Shown here piece by piece: positions 1 through 6,903 of a stretch of 64,000 nucleotides of DNA; position 1 is the stretch's first letter; every line of letters starts with the position of its first letter. Source of the stretch: Haliea sp040221975. Its GTDB lineage: Bacteria; Pseudomonadota; Gammaproteobacteria; Pseudomonadales; Halieaceae. The stretch lies in NCBI GenBank assembly GCA_040221975.1, contig JAVJWR010000010.1, positions 1 through 64,000 on the forward strand, written 5' to 3'. Made by a program: the position numbers and the translations under genes. Under the pieces are notes generated by a model. That model was given only the letters and a program-made list of their open reading frames with translations, did no database searches and was not told the origin of the DNA.

Positions 1-142
1 ACGCAACCGCCGAACCGCTGCCCCAGGTCTCTGCACACACCTTGGTCAGTGCCGCCGTCAGCGTCGTCTTGCCGTGGTCAACGTGACCAATGGTGCCCAC
101 GTTGACGTGGGGCTTGTTACGTTGAAACTTTTCCTTTGCCAT
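1..142 (-). CDS. tuf: Elongation factor Tu, N-terminal part (cut by window edge)
   Basis: Reading leftwards from the ATG at 142 gives MAKEKFQRNKPHVNVGTIG followed by HVDHGKTTLTAAL, the EF-Tu start with its G1 P-loop GHVDHGKT at residues 19-26. EF-Tu carries aminoacyl-tRNA to the ribosome as a GTPase. Only 47 codons lie in the window. An AGGAG motif sits about 12 nt upstream of the ATG. It follows tRNA-Thr(GGT), the usual tRNA-tufB arrangement in gammaproteobacteria, so it is probably cotranscribed with the three tRNAs. Confidence 0.97.
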   Translation of the reverse strand, partial: MAKEKFQRNKPHVNVGTIGHVDHGKTTLTAALTKVCAETWGSGSAVA

Positions 143-202
143 TTTCGACGGTCTCCTGTTACCGGCCTGGTACTGCGGTAATACCGCACAATCTGTACTG
201 GG

Positions 203-278
<76 letters not shown>

Positions 279-294
279 TTTGTACTTACCCAAC

Positions 295-368
<74 letters not shown>

Positions 369-421
369 CTGACCCGCTACCAACTGGCGGAATAGTCGCG
401 CGAGTGCGACTCCTGCTCTCA

Positions 422-480
422 TACCTGCCACCGCGATCCTGCTGCAGTGGCCATTCCAACCTGGTGGAGGGGGGTGGATT
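422..480 (-). repeat. Direct repeat copy 2 of the tRNA-Tyr 3' end and trailer
   Basis: Positions 422-480 repeat 600-658 with two mismatches by eye (57/59), an offset of exactly 178 bp. The rightmost 19 nt (462-480) are the last 19 nt of mature tRNA-Tyr, including CCA. The other 40 nt copy the trailer just downstream of the tRNA. After 480 the two copies diverge, so no second full tRNA-Tyr exists here. The spacing and 19-nt tail recall the 178-bp repeats described downstream of E. coli tyrT. Confidence 0.9.
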
Positions 481-484
481 ATTC

Positions 485-549
485 GGGCCTTCGGCCCTCA
501 CCCTTCGGGTCGCCGCCTCAGGCGGCGCTCAGGGCGGCTTCGCCACCCT
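485..549. repeat. Row of four short hairpins in the tRNA-Tyr/tRNA-Gly spacer
   Basis: Four short inverted repeats follow one another between the two tRNA-tail copies: GGGCC/GGCCC (485-497), ACCC/GGGT (500-510), CGCCGCC/GGCGGCG (511-527) and AGGG-GGC/GCC-CCCT (531-549). All have small 3-nt loops. They would form in the precursor transcript and could guide tRNA processing or slow degradation. That role is inference; no protein is evident here. Confidence 0.6.
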
Positions 550-599
550 GTCGAACCGTGTGGTTCCAATCCACCCCGGTCAACCCCTTCCCTCTTTTC

Positions 600-658
600 T
601 ACCTAACACCGCGATCCTGCTGCAGTGGCCATTCCAACCTGGTGGAGGGGGGTGGATT
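600..658 (-). repeat. Direct repeat copy 1: tRNA-Tyr 3' end and trailer
   Basis: This is the parental copy of the 59-bp repeat; 640-658 is the 3' end of the intact tRNA-Tyr and 600-639 is its trailer. See the second copy at 422-480, offset by 178 bp. Confidence 0.9.
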
Positions 659-723
659 CGAACCACCGAAGCTTTCGCGTCAGATTTACAGTCTGATCCC
701 TTTGGCCACTCGGGAACCCCTCC
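640..723 (-). tRNA. tyrU: tRNA-Tyr (anticodon GTA), tyrU-like
   Basis: This is an 84-nt class II tRNA with a long variable arm. The acceptor GGAGGGG pairs with CCCCTCC, the discriminator is A and CCA is encoded. The anticodon stem-loop CAGACTGTAAATCTG carries GTA. It is the first tRNA of the minus-strand transcript leading to tuf. In E. coli thrU would sit directly upstream; here that tRNA lies at 19426-19501. Confidence 0.97.
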
Positions 724-735
724 GAAAGGCGGCAT

Positions 736-764
736 ATTCTCCCGGCCTCACCAGTCTTTGTCAA
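736..764 (-). promoter_or_regulatory. Candidate promoter of the tRNA-Tyr-Gly-Thr-tuf unit
   Basis: On the minus strand a perfect -35 hexamer TTGACA (764-759) is followed after 17 bp by GAGAAT (741-736). A GC-rich stretch then leads into tRNA-Tyr 13 nt later. This fits a strong stable-RNA promoter and would serve the part of the operon separated from tRNA-Thr(TGT). Confidence 0.6.
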
Positions 765-858
765 CCTGTTCGCGGAACAATTGTTACCTGGGGCAGAATT
801 GCATGTTTCCCGGCGATACCTGACAATGCGCGCTCAATGCCAGCTCAACTTCTACTTC

Positions 859-1632
859 ATGTCAACTTCCGATAAAACCTCCCCCAGGCGCGACACCGGC
901 TGCAAGCATTGCCGTGATGATGAGCCCCTGGACTTTTCCTTCACCATGGCCTTTCAGCCCATTGTCAATCTCCGTACCCGGGAGGTGTTCGCGTACGAAG
1001 CCCTGGTTCGGGGCACCGACGGGGCGGGCGCCGCGTCGGTGCTGGGCCAGGTCACGGAAGATAACCGGTACCGGTTCGACCAGGACTGTCGGGCGAAAGC
1101 GGTCGAGCTGGCAGCCAGGCTGCAAGTCCCCTGCCTGCTCAGCATCAATTTCCTGCCCAACGCCGTCTACAAGGCCGCCACCTGCATACGCGCGACGCTG
1201 GCGGCTGCCCGGCGCTTCAACTTTCCCGCGGACCGCATCATCTTCGAGGTGACGGAGGGGGAGGAGATGACTGACAAGAATCACTTGCAAAGCATTTTCA
1301 CCGAGTACAAGCGCCAGGGCTTTTTGACTGCCATTGACGACTTCGGCGCCGGCTACTCGGGCCTGAACCTGCTGGCGGAGTTCCAGCCCGACATCCTCAA
1401 GCTGGACATGGCCCTGGTGCGCAACCTGCACCAGGACCCGGTACGGGAAGCTATCGTGAAAGGCGTACTGGGCGTCTGTGACGCCCTGAACATCAAGGTC
1501 ATCGCCGAGGGCGTTGAGGCCCCCGAGGAACTGCGCCGCCTGCGGGACCTGGGCGTCCATTTGTTCCAGGGCTACCTGCTGGCCAGGCCCGCGTTTGAAG
1601 CGCTGCCGCCGATAAACTGGCCCGAGGACTGA
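859..1632 (+). CDS. EAL-domain protein, probable c-di-GMP phosphodiesterase
   Basis: This 257-aa protein is almost entirely one EAL domain, with no membrane segment or GGDEF domain, so it is probably cytoplasmic. Visible catalytic motifs are YEALVRG (about residues 46-52), SINFLPN, FEVTEGE, IDDFGAGYSGL (including the DD pair), KLDMALV and VIAEGVE. All are those of active phosphodiesterases that hydrolyse c-di-GMP to pGpG. A CxxC pair (CKHC, residues 15-18) precedes the domain and could bind metal or respond to redox; this is inference. The ATG at 859 is chosen because the upstream in-frame part reads as tRNA leader, not protein. It is transcribed away from the tRNA promoter. Confidence 0.88.
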   Translation: MSTSDKTSPRRDTGCKHCRDDEPLDFSFTMAFQPIVNLRTREVFAYEALVRGTDGAGAASVLGQVTEDNRYRFDQDCRAKAVELAARLQVPCLLSINFLPNAVYKAATCIRATLAAARRFNFPADRIIFEVTEGEEMTDKNHLQSIFTEYKRQGFLTAIDDFGAGYSGLNLLAEFQPDILKLDMALVRNLHQDPVREAIVKGVLGVCDALNIKVIAEGVEAPEELRRLRDLGVHLFQGYLLARPAFEALPPINWPED

Positions 1633-1678
1633 ACCGACGGGTGGAAGCAGGGGCCGCCCGACACCACCAGCCCACTGC

Positions 1679-2092
1679 CTACTTCGCCAGTTCCAGGGTC
1701 GCCAGCGCCTTTACATGCATGCCCCACTTGTCGTTCTGGCCGACTACCTCCACCTCCACCCGATTACCTTCCACGGATTTCACCTCCCCGCTCATGGTCA
1801 TGGTGGTGCCGGGAATATTGGGCGCACCCAGGCGCACGCTGAGCTTGCGGAATACCGCATCGCGGCCCACCCAGTCTCGCAGATAGGTCTCGGTGAGACC
1901 CTGGCTGGTGAGGATATTCATGTAGACATCCGGCATGCCGCTGGCCTGGGCGAAGGCCTTGTCGTGATGCACTTTCTCGAAATCGCGGGTGGCCAGGGCC
2001 CCGCAGGTGACCAGCGAGCTGGTAACGGGGATGGGACGCTCCGGCAGGGCCTGGCCCACGCGAATGTCCGTGCTTTTCAGATTCTGGCTCAT
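1679..2092 (-). CDS. MaoC-like hot-dog dehydratase (ChsH1-like)
   Basis: This 137-aa single hot-dog domain protein resembles MaoC-type enoyl-CoA hydratases. The stretch ATRDFEKVHHDKAFA has the Asp and His spacing of the hydratase-2 catalytic motif, and GAPNIPGTTM follows. The ATG at 2092 is preferred over a GTG at 2107 because GTGGAGG would be its ribosome binding site. It follows the FAS1-like dehydratase gene with a 15-nt gap. In steroid side-chain degradation a MaoC protein (ChsH1) pairs with a MaoC-N protein (ChsH2) to hydrate the side-chain enoyl-CoA; the context supports a similar heteromer. The substrate is not known from sequence. Confidence 0.8.
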   Translation of the reverse strand: MSQNLKSTDIRVGQALPERPIPVTSSLVTCGALATRDFEKVHHDKAFAQASGMPDVYMNILTSQGLTETYLRDWVGRDAVFRKLSVRLGAPNIPGTTMTMSGEVKSVEGNRVEVEVVGQNDKWGMHVKALATLELAK

Positions 2093-2107
2093 GCTTGATG
2101 CCTCCAC

Positions 2108-2647
2108 TCAGGCCTGGTCTTTTTTCGCGGGACGGAACTTCAGGACCTTGAAGGTCTGCCGCCCCACCGGTTCGCCATCCTGGTCGGTGAAATCAGTGAT
2201 GGTTTCGTAGAAGTAGCCTTCCCCGAGGCCGGTCGTCTTGCGCGGGGAAATATTGTCGATCACGGTGCGCTGGGACACCACGTCCCCCAGACACAGCTCG
2301 CGGAAGTACTCCTGGGTGGTGTCGGTAGCGACAATGCCGTTGTAGCCATGGTCGTCGAGCAGATCGATCAGCTCCACCTGGGGGTCCTTGGGGCGACCGC
2401 TGCTGGCGACCGCATACCCGGTCTGGCACCAGGCGAACAGCATGGTGGCGGGCGCCACCAGGGCGCCGCGACTGCCCGCCGCCGCGGCCTCTTCGTCAAG
2501 GTGATCGGGGCAGGTATTGCCCATCACCTCGCACCAGTGCCGGATCATCGCCTTGTTGACCGGGTCCCAGGCGGTGGAAGAGCCGCACTCCCGGCCAACA
2601 TAGGCATAGATCTTCTCTTCCAGGGCGGCAATGTCCTCGGTACTCAT
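2108..2647 (-). CDS. FAS1-like dehydratase (MaoC N-terminal-like domain protein)
   Basis: The 179-aa protein starts MSTEDIAALEEK and contains KIYAYVGRECGSS, then a hot-dog fold ending in RQTFKVLKFRPAKK, typical of the MaoC_dehydrat_N (PF13452) family. Such subunits usually pair with a catalytic MaoC partner, encoded next downstream. The start at 2647 is chosen for a GGAG about 8 nt upstream; an ATG at 2674 is possible. In ChsH2 of actinobacteria a domain like this is fused to DUF35. Here the DUF35 part is a separate gene on the opposite strand across a palindromic control region. Confidence 0.8.
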   Translation of the reverse strand: MSTEDIAALEEKIYAYVGRECGSSTAWDPVNKAMIRHWCEVMGNTCPDHLDEEAAAAGSRGALVAPATMLFAWCQTGYAVASSGRPKDPQVELIDLLDDHGYNGIVATDTTQEYFRELCLGDVVSQRTVIDNISPRKTTGLGEGYFYETITDFTDQDGEPVGRQTFKVLKFRPAKKDQA

Positions 2648-2693
2648 GGCGGGCTCTCCGGGTTGGTTATTCATGCCAGGGTCAACAACCCCT

Positions 2694-2733
2694 GCAACAT
2701 AATTGAATTCGTATTCAATTTCAATTATGTTGC
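2694..2733. promoter_or_regulatory. Nested palindromic operator between divergent acyl-CoA genes
   Basis: GCAACATAATTGA (2694-2706) is repeated inverted, without mismatch, at 2721-2733. Inside it lies the 18-bp near-palindrome ATTGAATTCGTATTCAAT (2702-2719, 7-bp arms). The block is strikingly AT-rich for this GC-rich region. It lies between the leftward dehydratase genes and the rightward DUF35/thiolase genes, so it probably binds a dimeric repressor (TetR-like, for example) controlling both. No regulator gene is adjacent. Confidence 0.7.
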
Positions 2734-2796
2734 GAGCAAGTTCCGCGCCCCGGGGTGGCGGGTATACATCAGGACACCAGAACAACGAGGCCGACC

Positions 2797-3213
2797 ATGG
2801 CGCAATCCTTCCGCATGAAGCCCCCCATGGGGGAAGACAATGGCTGGTGGTGGCAGGAGGCCGCCGAGGGCCGGCTGGCCATCCAGCGCTGCAAGCAGTG
2901 CCAGACCCTGCGCCACCCACCGCACCCGGCCTGCGGTGAATGCCACTCCTTCGACTGGGACCACATCACCGCCTCCGGCCGGGGCACCCTGTGCAGCTTC
3001 ACTATCCTGCACCACCCCCAGTTCCCGGGTTTTGACTACCCGCTGATCATCATCCTCGTGGACCTGGCGGAAGGCACCCGCTTTACCTCCCAGCTGATCA
3101 ACTGTGCCCCCGCGGACGTCAGCTTCGGCATGCCTGTGCAGATGGTCATGCACGAGGATCCGGACGGCTTCCGTCTGCCCATGTTCCAGCCCGCCACAGG
3201 AGCCGCCGCATGA
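2797..3213 (+). CDS. DUF35 zinc-ribbon/OB-fold acyl-CoA-associated protein
   Basis: This 138-aa protein has the DUF35 architecture. An N-terminal helix with the aromatic stretch NGWWW is followed by a rubredoxin-like zinc ribbon, CKQC-x10-CGEC (about residues 36-53), and an OB fold containing FTILHHPQFPGFDYP. DUF35 proteins bind SCPx/Ltp-type thiolases and open or complete their active site. The next gene is such a thiolase and overlaps by 4 bp (ATGA), so the two are translationally coupled. The ATG at 2797 follows a GAGG motif. Confidence 0.88.
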   Translation: MAQSFRMKPPMGEDNGWWWQEAAEGRLAIQRCKQCQTLRHPPHPACGECHSFDWDHITASGRGTLCSFTILHHPQFPGFDYPLIIILVDLAEGTRFTSQLINCAPADVSFGMPVQMVMHEDPDGFRLPMFQPATGAAA

Positions 3214-4379
3214 GTCACGTCCTGAAAGACCAGGCCGCCATCGCCGGCATTGGCCTGACCGAATTCTCCAAGAAGTCCGGCGTCTCCGAACTGTCCCTGG
3301 CCGCCCAGGCCACTCTCGCCGCCTGCGAGGACGCGGGTCTGCCGCCCTCGGAGATCGACGGCTTCGTCAGCTACACCCTGGATTCCACCGACGAGATAGA
3401 GCTGGCCCGCACCGTCGGTGCCAACGACCTGAAGCTGTTCACCAAGGTCAACTACGGTGGCGGAGCCGCGGTGGGCACCATCCTGCACGCAGTCATGGCA
3501 GTAGCGACCGGCGTGGCCGACAATGTGATCTGCTACCGGGCCATGAACGGCCGCTCGGGGCAGCGCATGGGCCAGGGCATTTCCGGGCAGATCGTCAGCT
3601 CCGACCTGGTCCACTGGTCCTGGTACATGCCCTACGGCATGCTCACCCCCGGTTCCTGGATCGCCATGATCGCCAACAAATACATGCATCGCTACGGTGT
3701 GACCAGCGAAGACCTGGGGCGGGTGGCAATCTCCCAGCGCAACTATGCCCAGAGCAATCCGCGCTCATTCTTCTATGGCAAGCCCCTGACCATGGAGGAC
3801 TACCTGGCGTCGAAGATGATCGCCGAGCCCCTGCGCCTGTACGACTTCTGCCAGGAAACCGACGGCGGCTGCGCCATCCTGGTCACCAGCGCCGAGCGCG
3901 CCCGGGACCTGAAACAAAAGCCAGCAGTGATCCGCGGTGTGGTGCAGGCATCCACCCGGGGCCAGGAGCAGATGACCAGCTACTACCGCGAAGCGCTGGA
4001 CTCCCTCCCGGAGATGGAGCTGGCCGCGCAGCTGGTCTATGCGCAGAGCGGCCTGGGACCGGACGATATCGACGCCGCCTGCCTCTACGATGCCTTCACC
4101 TCGGAGATCATCATGCAGTTGGAGAGTTTCGGCTTCTGCGGCCGCGGCGAGGGTGTGGACATGGTCCGGGAGGGGGCCCTGGATATCGACGGCCGCCTGC
4201 CCAACAACACCCACGGCGGCCTGCTGTCCGAAGCCTACATCCACGGCATGAACAACATCGCCGAGGGGGTGCGGCTGATCCGCGGCAGCTCCACCAATCA
4301 AGCCGAAGGGGTGGAACACGTCCTCGTCAGCAGCGGGGTCGGGGTGCCCACCGGGGCGCTGATCCTGGGGCGGGACTGA
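3210..4379 (+). CDS. SCPx/Ltp-type thiolase-superfamily protein
   Basis: The 389-aa protein has the thiolase fold of lipid-transfer/SCPx proteins: AAIAGIGLTEFSKKSG at the start, NYGGGAAVGTILHAVMAVATG in the nucleophile region and PNNTHGGLLSEAYIHGMNNI near the C-terminus. The usual nucleophilic Cys context and GHPxGATG motif of thiolases are not seen. This is also true of Ltp2, the steroid side-chain aldolase that works with a DUF35 partner. It probably cleaves a carbon-carbon bond by retro-aldol chemistry on a CoA thioester rather than by thiolysis. That is inference from family and neighbours (DUF35, two MaoC proteins). Confidence 0.82.
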   Translation: MSHVLKDQAAIAGIGLTEFSKKSGVSELSLAAQATLAACEDAGLPPSEIDGFVSYTLDSTDEIELARTVGANDLKLFTKVNYGGGAAVGTILHAVMAVATGVADNVICYRAMNGRSGQRMGQGISGQIVSSDLVHWSWYMPYGMLTPGSWIAMIANKYMHRYGVTSEDLGRVAISQRNYAQSNPRSFFYGKPLTMEDYLASKMIAEPLRLYDFCQETDGGCAILVTSAERARDLKQKPAVIRGVVQASTRGQEQMTSYYREALDSLPEMELAAQLVYAQSGLGPDDIDAACLYDAFTSEIIMQLESFGFCGRGEGVDMVREGALDIDGRLPNNTHGGLLSEAYIHGMNNIAEGVRLIRGSSTNQAEGVEHVLVSSGVGVPTGALILGRD

Positions 4380-4380
4380 C

Positions 4381-5718
4381 TCAATCGCGCCAGTCCTCGG
4401 CCACGGCGCTGCCCCGGGCTTCGTTGACCGGCAGCACCAGGACAATGGCGACCGCAAACAGCAGCAGGCAGAATACGATGGCATCGGCCAGGCCCAGCAG
4501 CCACTGCACCAGGCCCAAGCCAAAAATGCCAAATACCGCCGCCGCCTTGGCAGCCATGCCCCAGTAGCCGAAGAATTCCGCCGCCTTGGCCTGGGGGGTC
4601 AACACACCTACCAGGGCTCGTGCCGCCGACTGCGACGAGCCCAGACTGAGGCCGGCCAGTACACCTGCGAACAGGAATACATACTGTGCTTCCCAGCTTA
4701 CAGCCAACCAATCCCGGGCCAGCCCCGTCAGCGCCGGAGTTTGCCAGATGGCCAGAATCGCCAGCATCCACAGCGACAGGGTCATGATATAGGTGCTGCG
4801 CGCCCCCAGTCGGCTCTGCAGCAGACCGAAGCCCACCGCGCCAACAGCCGCGGTCAACTGCACGGTGACGAACATGAGTATCCGCACCTCCTCGTCCCAG
4901 CCGATGACCTGGGCGCCGTAGATGAACGAGAAGGCAATGATGATGTAGATACCGGCCATGGCGAAAAACACCGATATCAGCAGTGTGCGCAGATCGCGAA
5001 ATTCATCCAGGGCCTGGCGGGTCGCCTGCAGCCGCGCAAAACCCATCCGCACCAGATTGGACGCCGACAGTGGCGGACGCTGCTGCCCCCGCTCCCGCAG
5101 CCAGACAAAGGTGGGGATCGCGGCCAGCAGGAAGAAACCGCCGGCAAAGGGACCGACCCAGCGAATGCGCTCATAATTGTCCAGCGACACATCGCCGAGG
5201 AAAAACAGCGTAAATGCCGTCGCCACCAGGCCGCCGATGTAACCCAGTCCCCAGCCCAACCCGGAAATCCAGCCCAGCGCCTTGCGCGGCCCCAGATCCG
5301 GCAGGAAGCTGGCGATGAAGCCCTCGCCGATGGCATAGGCGAAATTGGACAGGATCACCAGCACCATGGCGCTGACTATCCAGCCCGGCTCGACAAAATA
5401 CAGCAGTGAAGTGGTCACGACGGTAAGGACGTAGCTGGCAAAGAGGAAGCGCTTGCGGCTGCGGGAGTAGTCCATCATCGCGCCACAGACCGGATTGGCC
5501 ACTACCACCAACAGGTAGCTGACTGCCAGCGCAATGCTCCAGAGCAGATTGCCGAGGCGGTAGTCCGGGGCATCGGCCACCACGACCCGGGTAAACAGGT
5601 CGCCGAATACCACGGTAATGATGAGCAGGGTATAGCCCTGGTTGGCGAAATCGAACATCGCCCAGCCGAAAATCTCGCGCTTGGGGGCCAGCGGCCGGGT
5701 TGGGCTGATGACGGTCAT
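4381..5718 (-). CDS. MFS transporter, UMF1/Atg22-like family
   Basis: This 445-aa polytopic inner-membrane protein shows about 12 hydrophobic segments. The N-terminal GWAMFDFANQGYTLLIIT closely resembles the GWxxYDFANSA hallmark of UMF1 (vacuole effluxer Atg22-like) MFS proteins. The substrate is unknown. It is convergent with the thiolase gene (stop codons almost touching) and overlaps the upstream GGCT-like gene by 4 bp, so the two are probably one transcript. Confidence 0.85.
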   Translation of the reverse strand: MTVISPTRPLAPKREIFGWAMFDFANQGYTLLIITVVFGDLFTRVVVADAPDYRLGNLLWSIALAVSYLLVVVANPVCGAMMDYSRSRKRFLFASYVLTVVTTSLLYFVEPGWIVSAMVLVILSNFAYAIGEGFIASFLPDLGPRKALGWISGLGWGLGYIGGLVATAFTLFFLGDVSLDNYERIRWVGPFAGGFFLLAAIPTFVWLRERGQQRPPLSASNLVRMGFARLQATRQALDEFRDLRTLLISVFFAMAGIYIIIAFSFIYGAQVIGWDEEVRILMFVTVQLTAAVGAVGFGLLQSRLGARSTYIMTLSLWMLAILAIWQTPALTGLARDWLAVSWEAQYVFLFAGVLAGLSLGSSQSAARALVGVLTPQAKAAEFFGYWGMAAKAAAVFGIFGLGLVQWLLGLADAIVFCLLLFAVAIVLVLPVNEARGSAVAEDWRD

Positions 5719-6179
5719 TGCGCTGGCAGCAACGGCGGCAGCCGCTGGTAGACCCAGACCCGCCGGCCGTCGTCGAGGGTCGCCTCGACCCGCTCGTAGC
5801 GAATGCCGAGGCGCTCATAGCGGTCCAGGCGGCGCAGCGCCGAGGGCTCTACGGTCACCAGCTCACCCTCGACGCCAGCCCCGGGGGCCGGTGTGATGTC
5901 CAGTCCCTGCCTGCGATAGCCCGGCAGGAATGCCTCCTCGGTGACCAGGGGGCGGCCCGCCACCAGCCAGCGCACCAGCGGATTGCGCAGGGTGCCGTAG
6001 ACAAACACCTGCTGCTCGCCAGGTTCGACCGGTGCCACATAGCCGGCTGGAGGTTGATAGCCAAAGGGGCTGAGCAGCAGCCACCACAGATATAGTGTCG
6101 GCACGATCACCGCTGTCGCGCAGGCAATGATCGCCCACCTCAGCCTGGACCGTGCTCTGTGCCTGCGACCCGAACTCAT
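5715..6179 (-). CDS. Membrane-anchored gamma-glutamylcyclotransferase-like (AIG2) protein
   Basis: The 154-aa product has a basic N-terminus, one transmembrane segment (about residues 15-38) and a GGCT/AIG2-like domain starting with VFVYGTLRNPLVRWLV and continuing to RLDRYERLGIRYERV. Family members release 5-oxoproline from gamma-glutamyl compounds, but many bacterial members are uncharacterised. The membrane anchor is unusual for this fold and would place the domain on the periplasmic side. Its 3' end overlaps the MFS gene by 4 bp. Confidence 0.75.
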   Translation of the reverse strand: MSSGRRHRARSRLRWAIIACATAVIVPTLYLWWLLLSPFGYQPPAGYVAPVEPGEQQVFVYGTLRNPLVRWLVAGRPLVTEEAFLPGYRRQGLDITPAPGAGVEGELVTVEPSALRRLDRYERLGIRYERVEATLDDGRRVWVYQRLPPLLPAQ

Positions 6180-6252
6180 GACATTCTGTTACCCATAGCT
6201 GCCGACTATAATGCCTTCCTTCTGCACATGAGGCTACGTTGCCCACTACAAC

Positions 6253-6885
6253 ATGTCTTCCTGGGAAAAACTACTGACCGACGTCCGCGCCTGCACCCTG
6301 TGCGAACCGGCGCTGCCCCTGGGCGCACGACCGGTGATCCAGCTGCATCCGGCGGCCCGCATCCTCGTGGTTGGCCAGGCTCCCGGCCGCAAGGTCCACG
6401 CCACCGGCATACCCTTCAACGATCCCAGTGGCGACCGCCTGCGGGAGTGGCTGGGTGTGGACCGTGTCCAGTTCTACAATGAGCGCCTGCTGGCCCTGCT
6501 GCCGATGGGGTTCTGCTACCCGGGCACCGGCAGCGGAGGTGACCTGCCACCGCGCCCGGAATGCGCCGCCACCTGGCGCGCACCACTGCTGGCGCAGCTG
6601 CAACAGGTACAGCTCACCCTGCTGCTGGGCCAGCACGCCCAGGCCTGGCACCTCGGCGGCGGGCAGGTCCCGGTCACCCGGCGCGTCCTGGCCTGGCGGC
6701 AATCATGGCCCGCAGTGGTGCCCCTGCCCCACCCCAGCCCGCGCAACAACCGCTGGCTGCGCAACAACCCCTGGTTCGCGGCGGAGCTGCTGCCGGCACT
6801 GCGGGAGCGGGTAGCGGAGATACTGCGGCAGGCGTCCCTGCGGCAGGCGTCCCTGCGGCAGTCGTCCCTGCGGCAGGCGCCCTGA
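6253..6885 (+). CDS. Uracil-DNA glycosylase-superfamily protein with C-terminal repeats
   Basis: The 210-aa protein shows a UDG-like fold: ILVVGQAPGRKVH (motif A region), GIPFNDPSGDRLREWL and PLPHPSPRNNRWL (HPSPRN motif). It resembles the widespread small 'uracil-DNA glycosylase family' proteins rather than Ung. One CxxC (CTLC) is present but no full Fe-S cysteine set is obvious. Activity on uracil is therefore uncertain. The last 20 residues are four copies of a five-residue unit (LRQAS/LRQSS/LRQAP) encoded by a 15-bp tandem repeat. Confidence 0.75.
   Translation: MSSWEKLLTDVRACTLCEPALPLGARPVIQLHPAARILVVGQAPGRKVHATGIPFNDPSGDRLREWLGVDRVQFYNERLLALLPMGFCYPGTGSGGDLPPRPECAATWRAPLLAQLQQVQLTLLLGQHAQAWHLGGGQVPVTRRVLAWRQSWPAVVPLPHPSPRNNRWLRNNPWFAAELLPALRERVAEILRQASLRQASLRQSSLRQAP
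6823..6882 (+). repeat. Four tandem 15-bp repeats in the UDG-like gene
   Basis: The unit CTGCGGCAGGCGTCC is repeated four times in frame, with one change in unit 3 and one in unit 4, immediately before the stop codon. It encodes LRQAS-type pentapeptides. Such a tract is prone to slippage, so copy number may vary between strains. Confidence 0.9.
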
Positions 6886-6903
6886 GGCGTGACTGCAGGG
6901 TGG

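Noticed and set aside
422..658. Repeat of the tRNA-Tyr end as attL/attR of an integrated element
   Set aside because: Only 119 bp separate the copies, with no integrase or cargo, and the period matches known tRNA-Tyr trailer repeats better.
404..875. Open frames across the tRNA spacer
   Set aside because: They run through the tRNA-Tyr gene and its repeat on the opposite strand; no protein family and no ribosome binding site.
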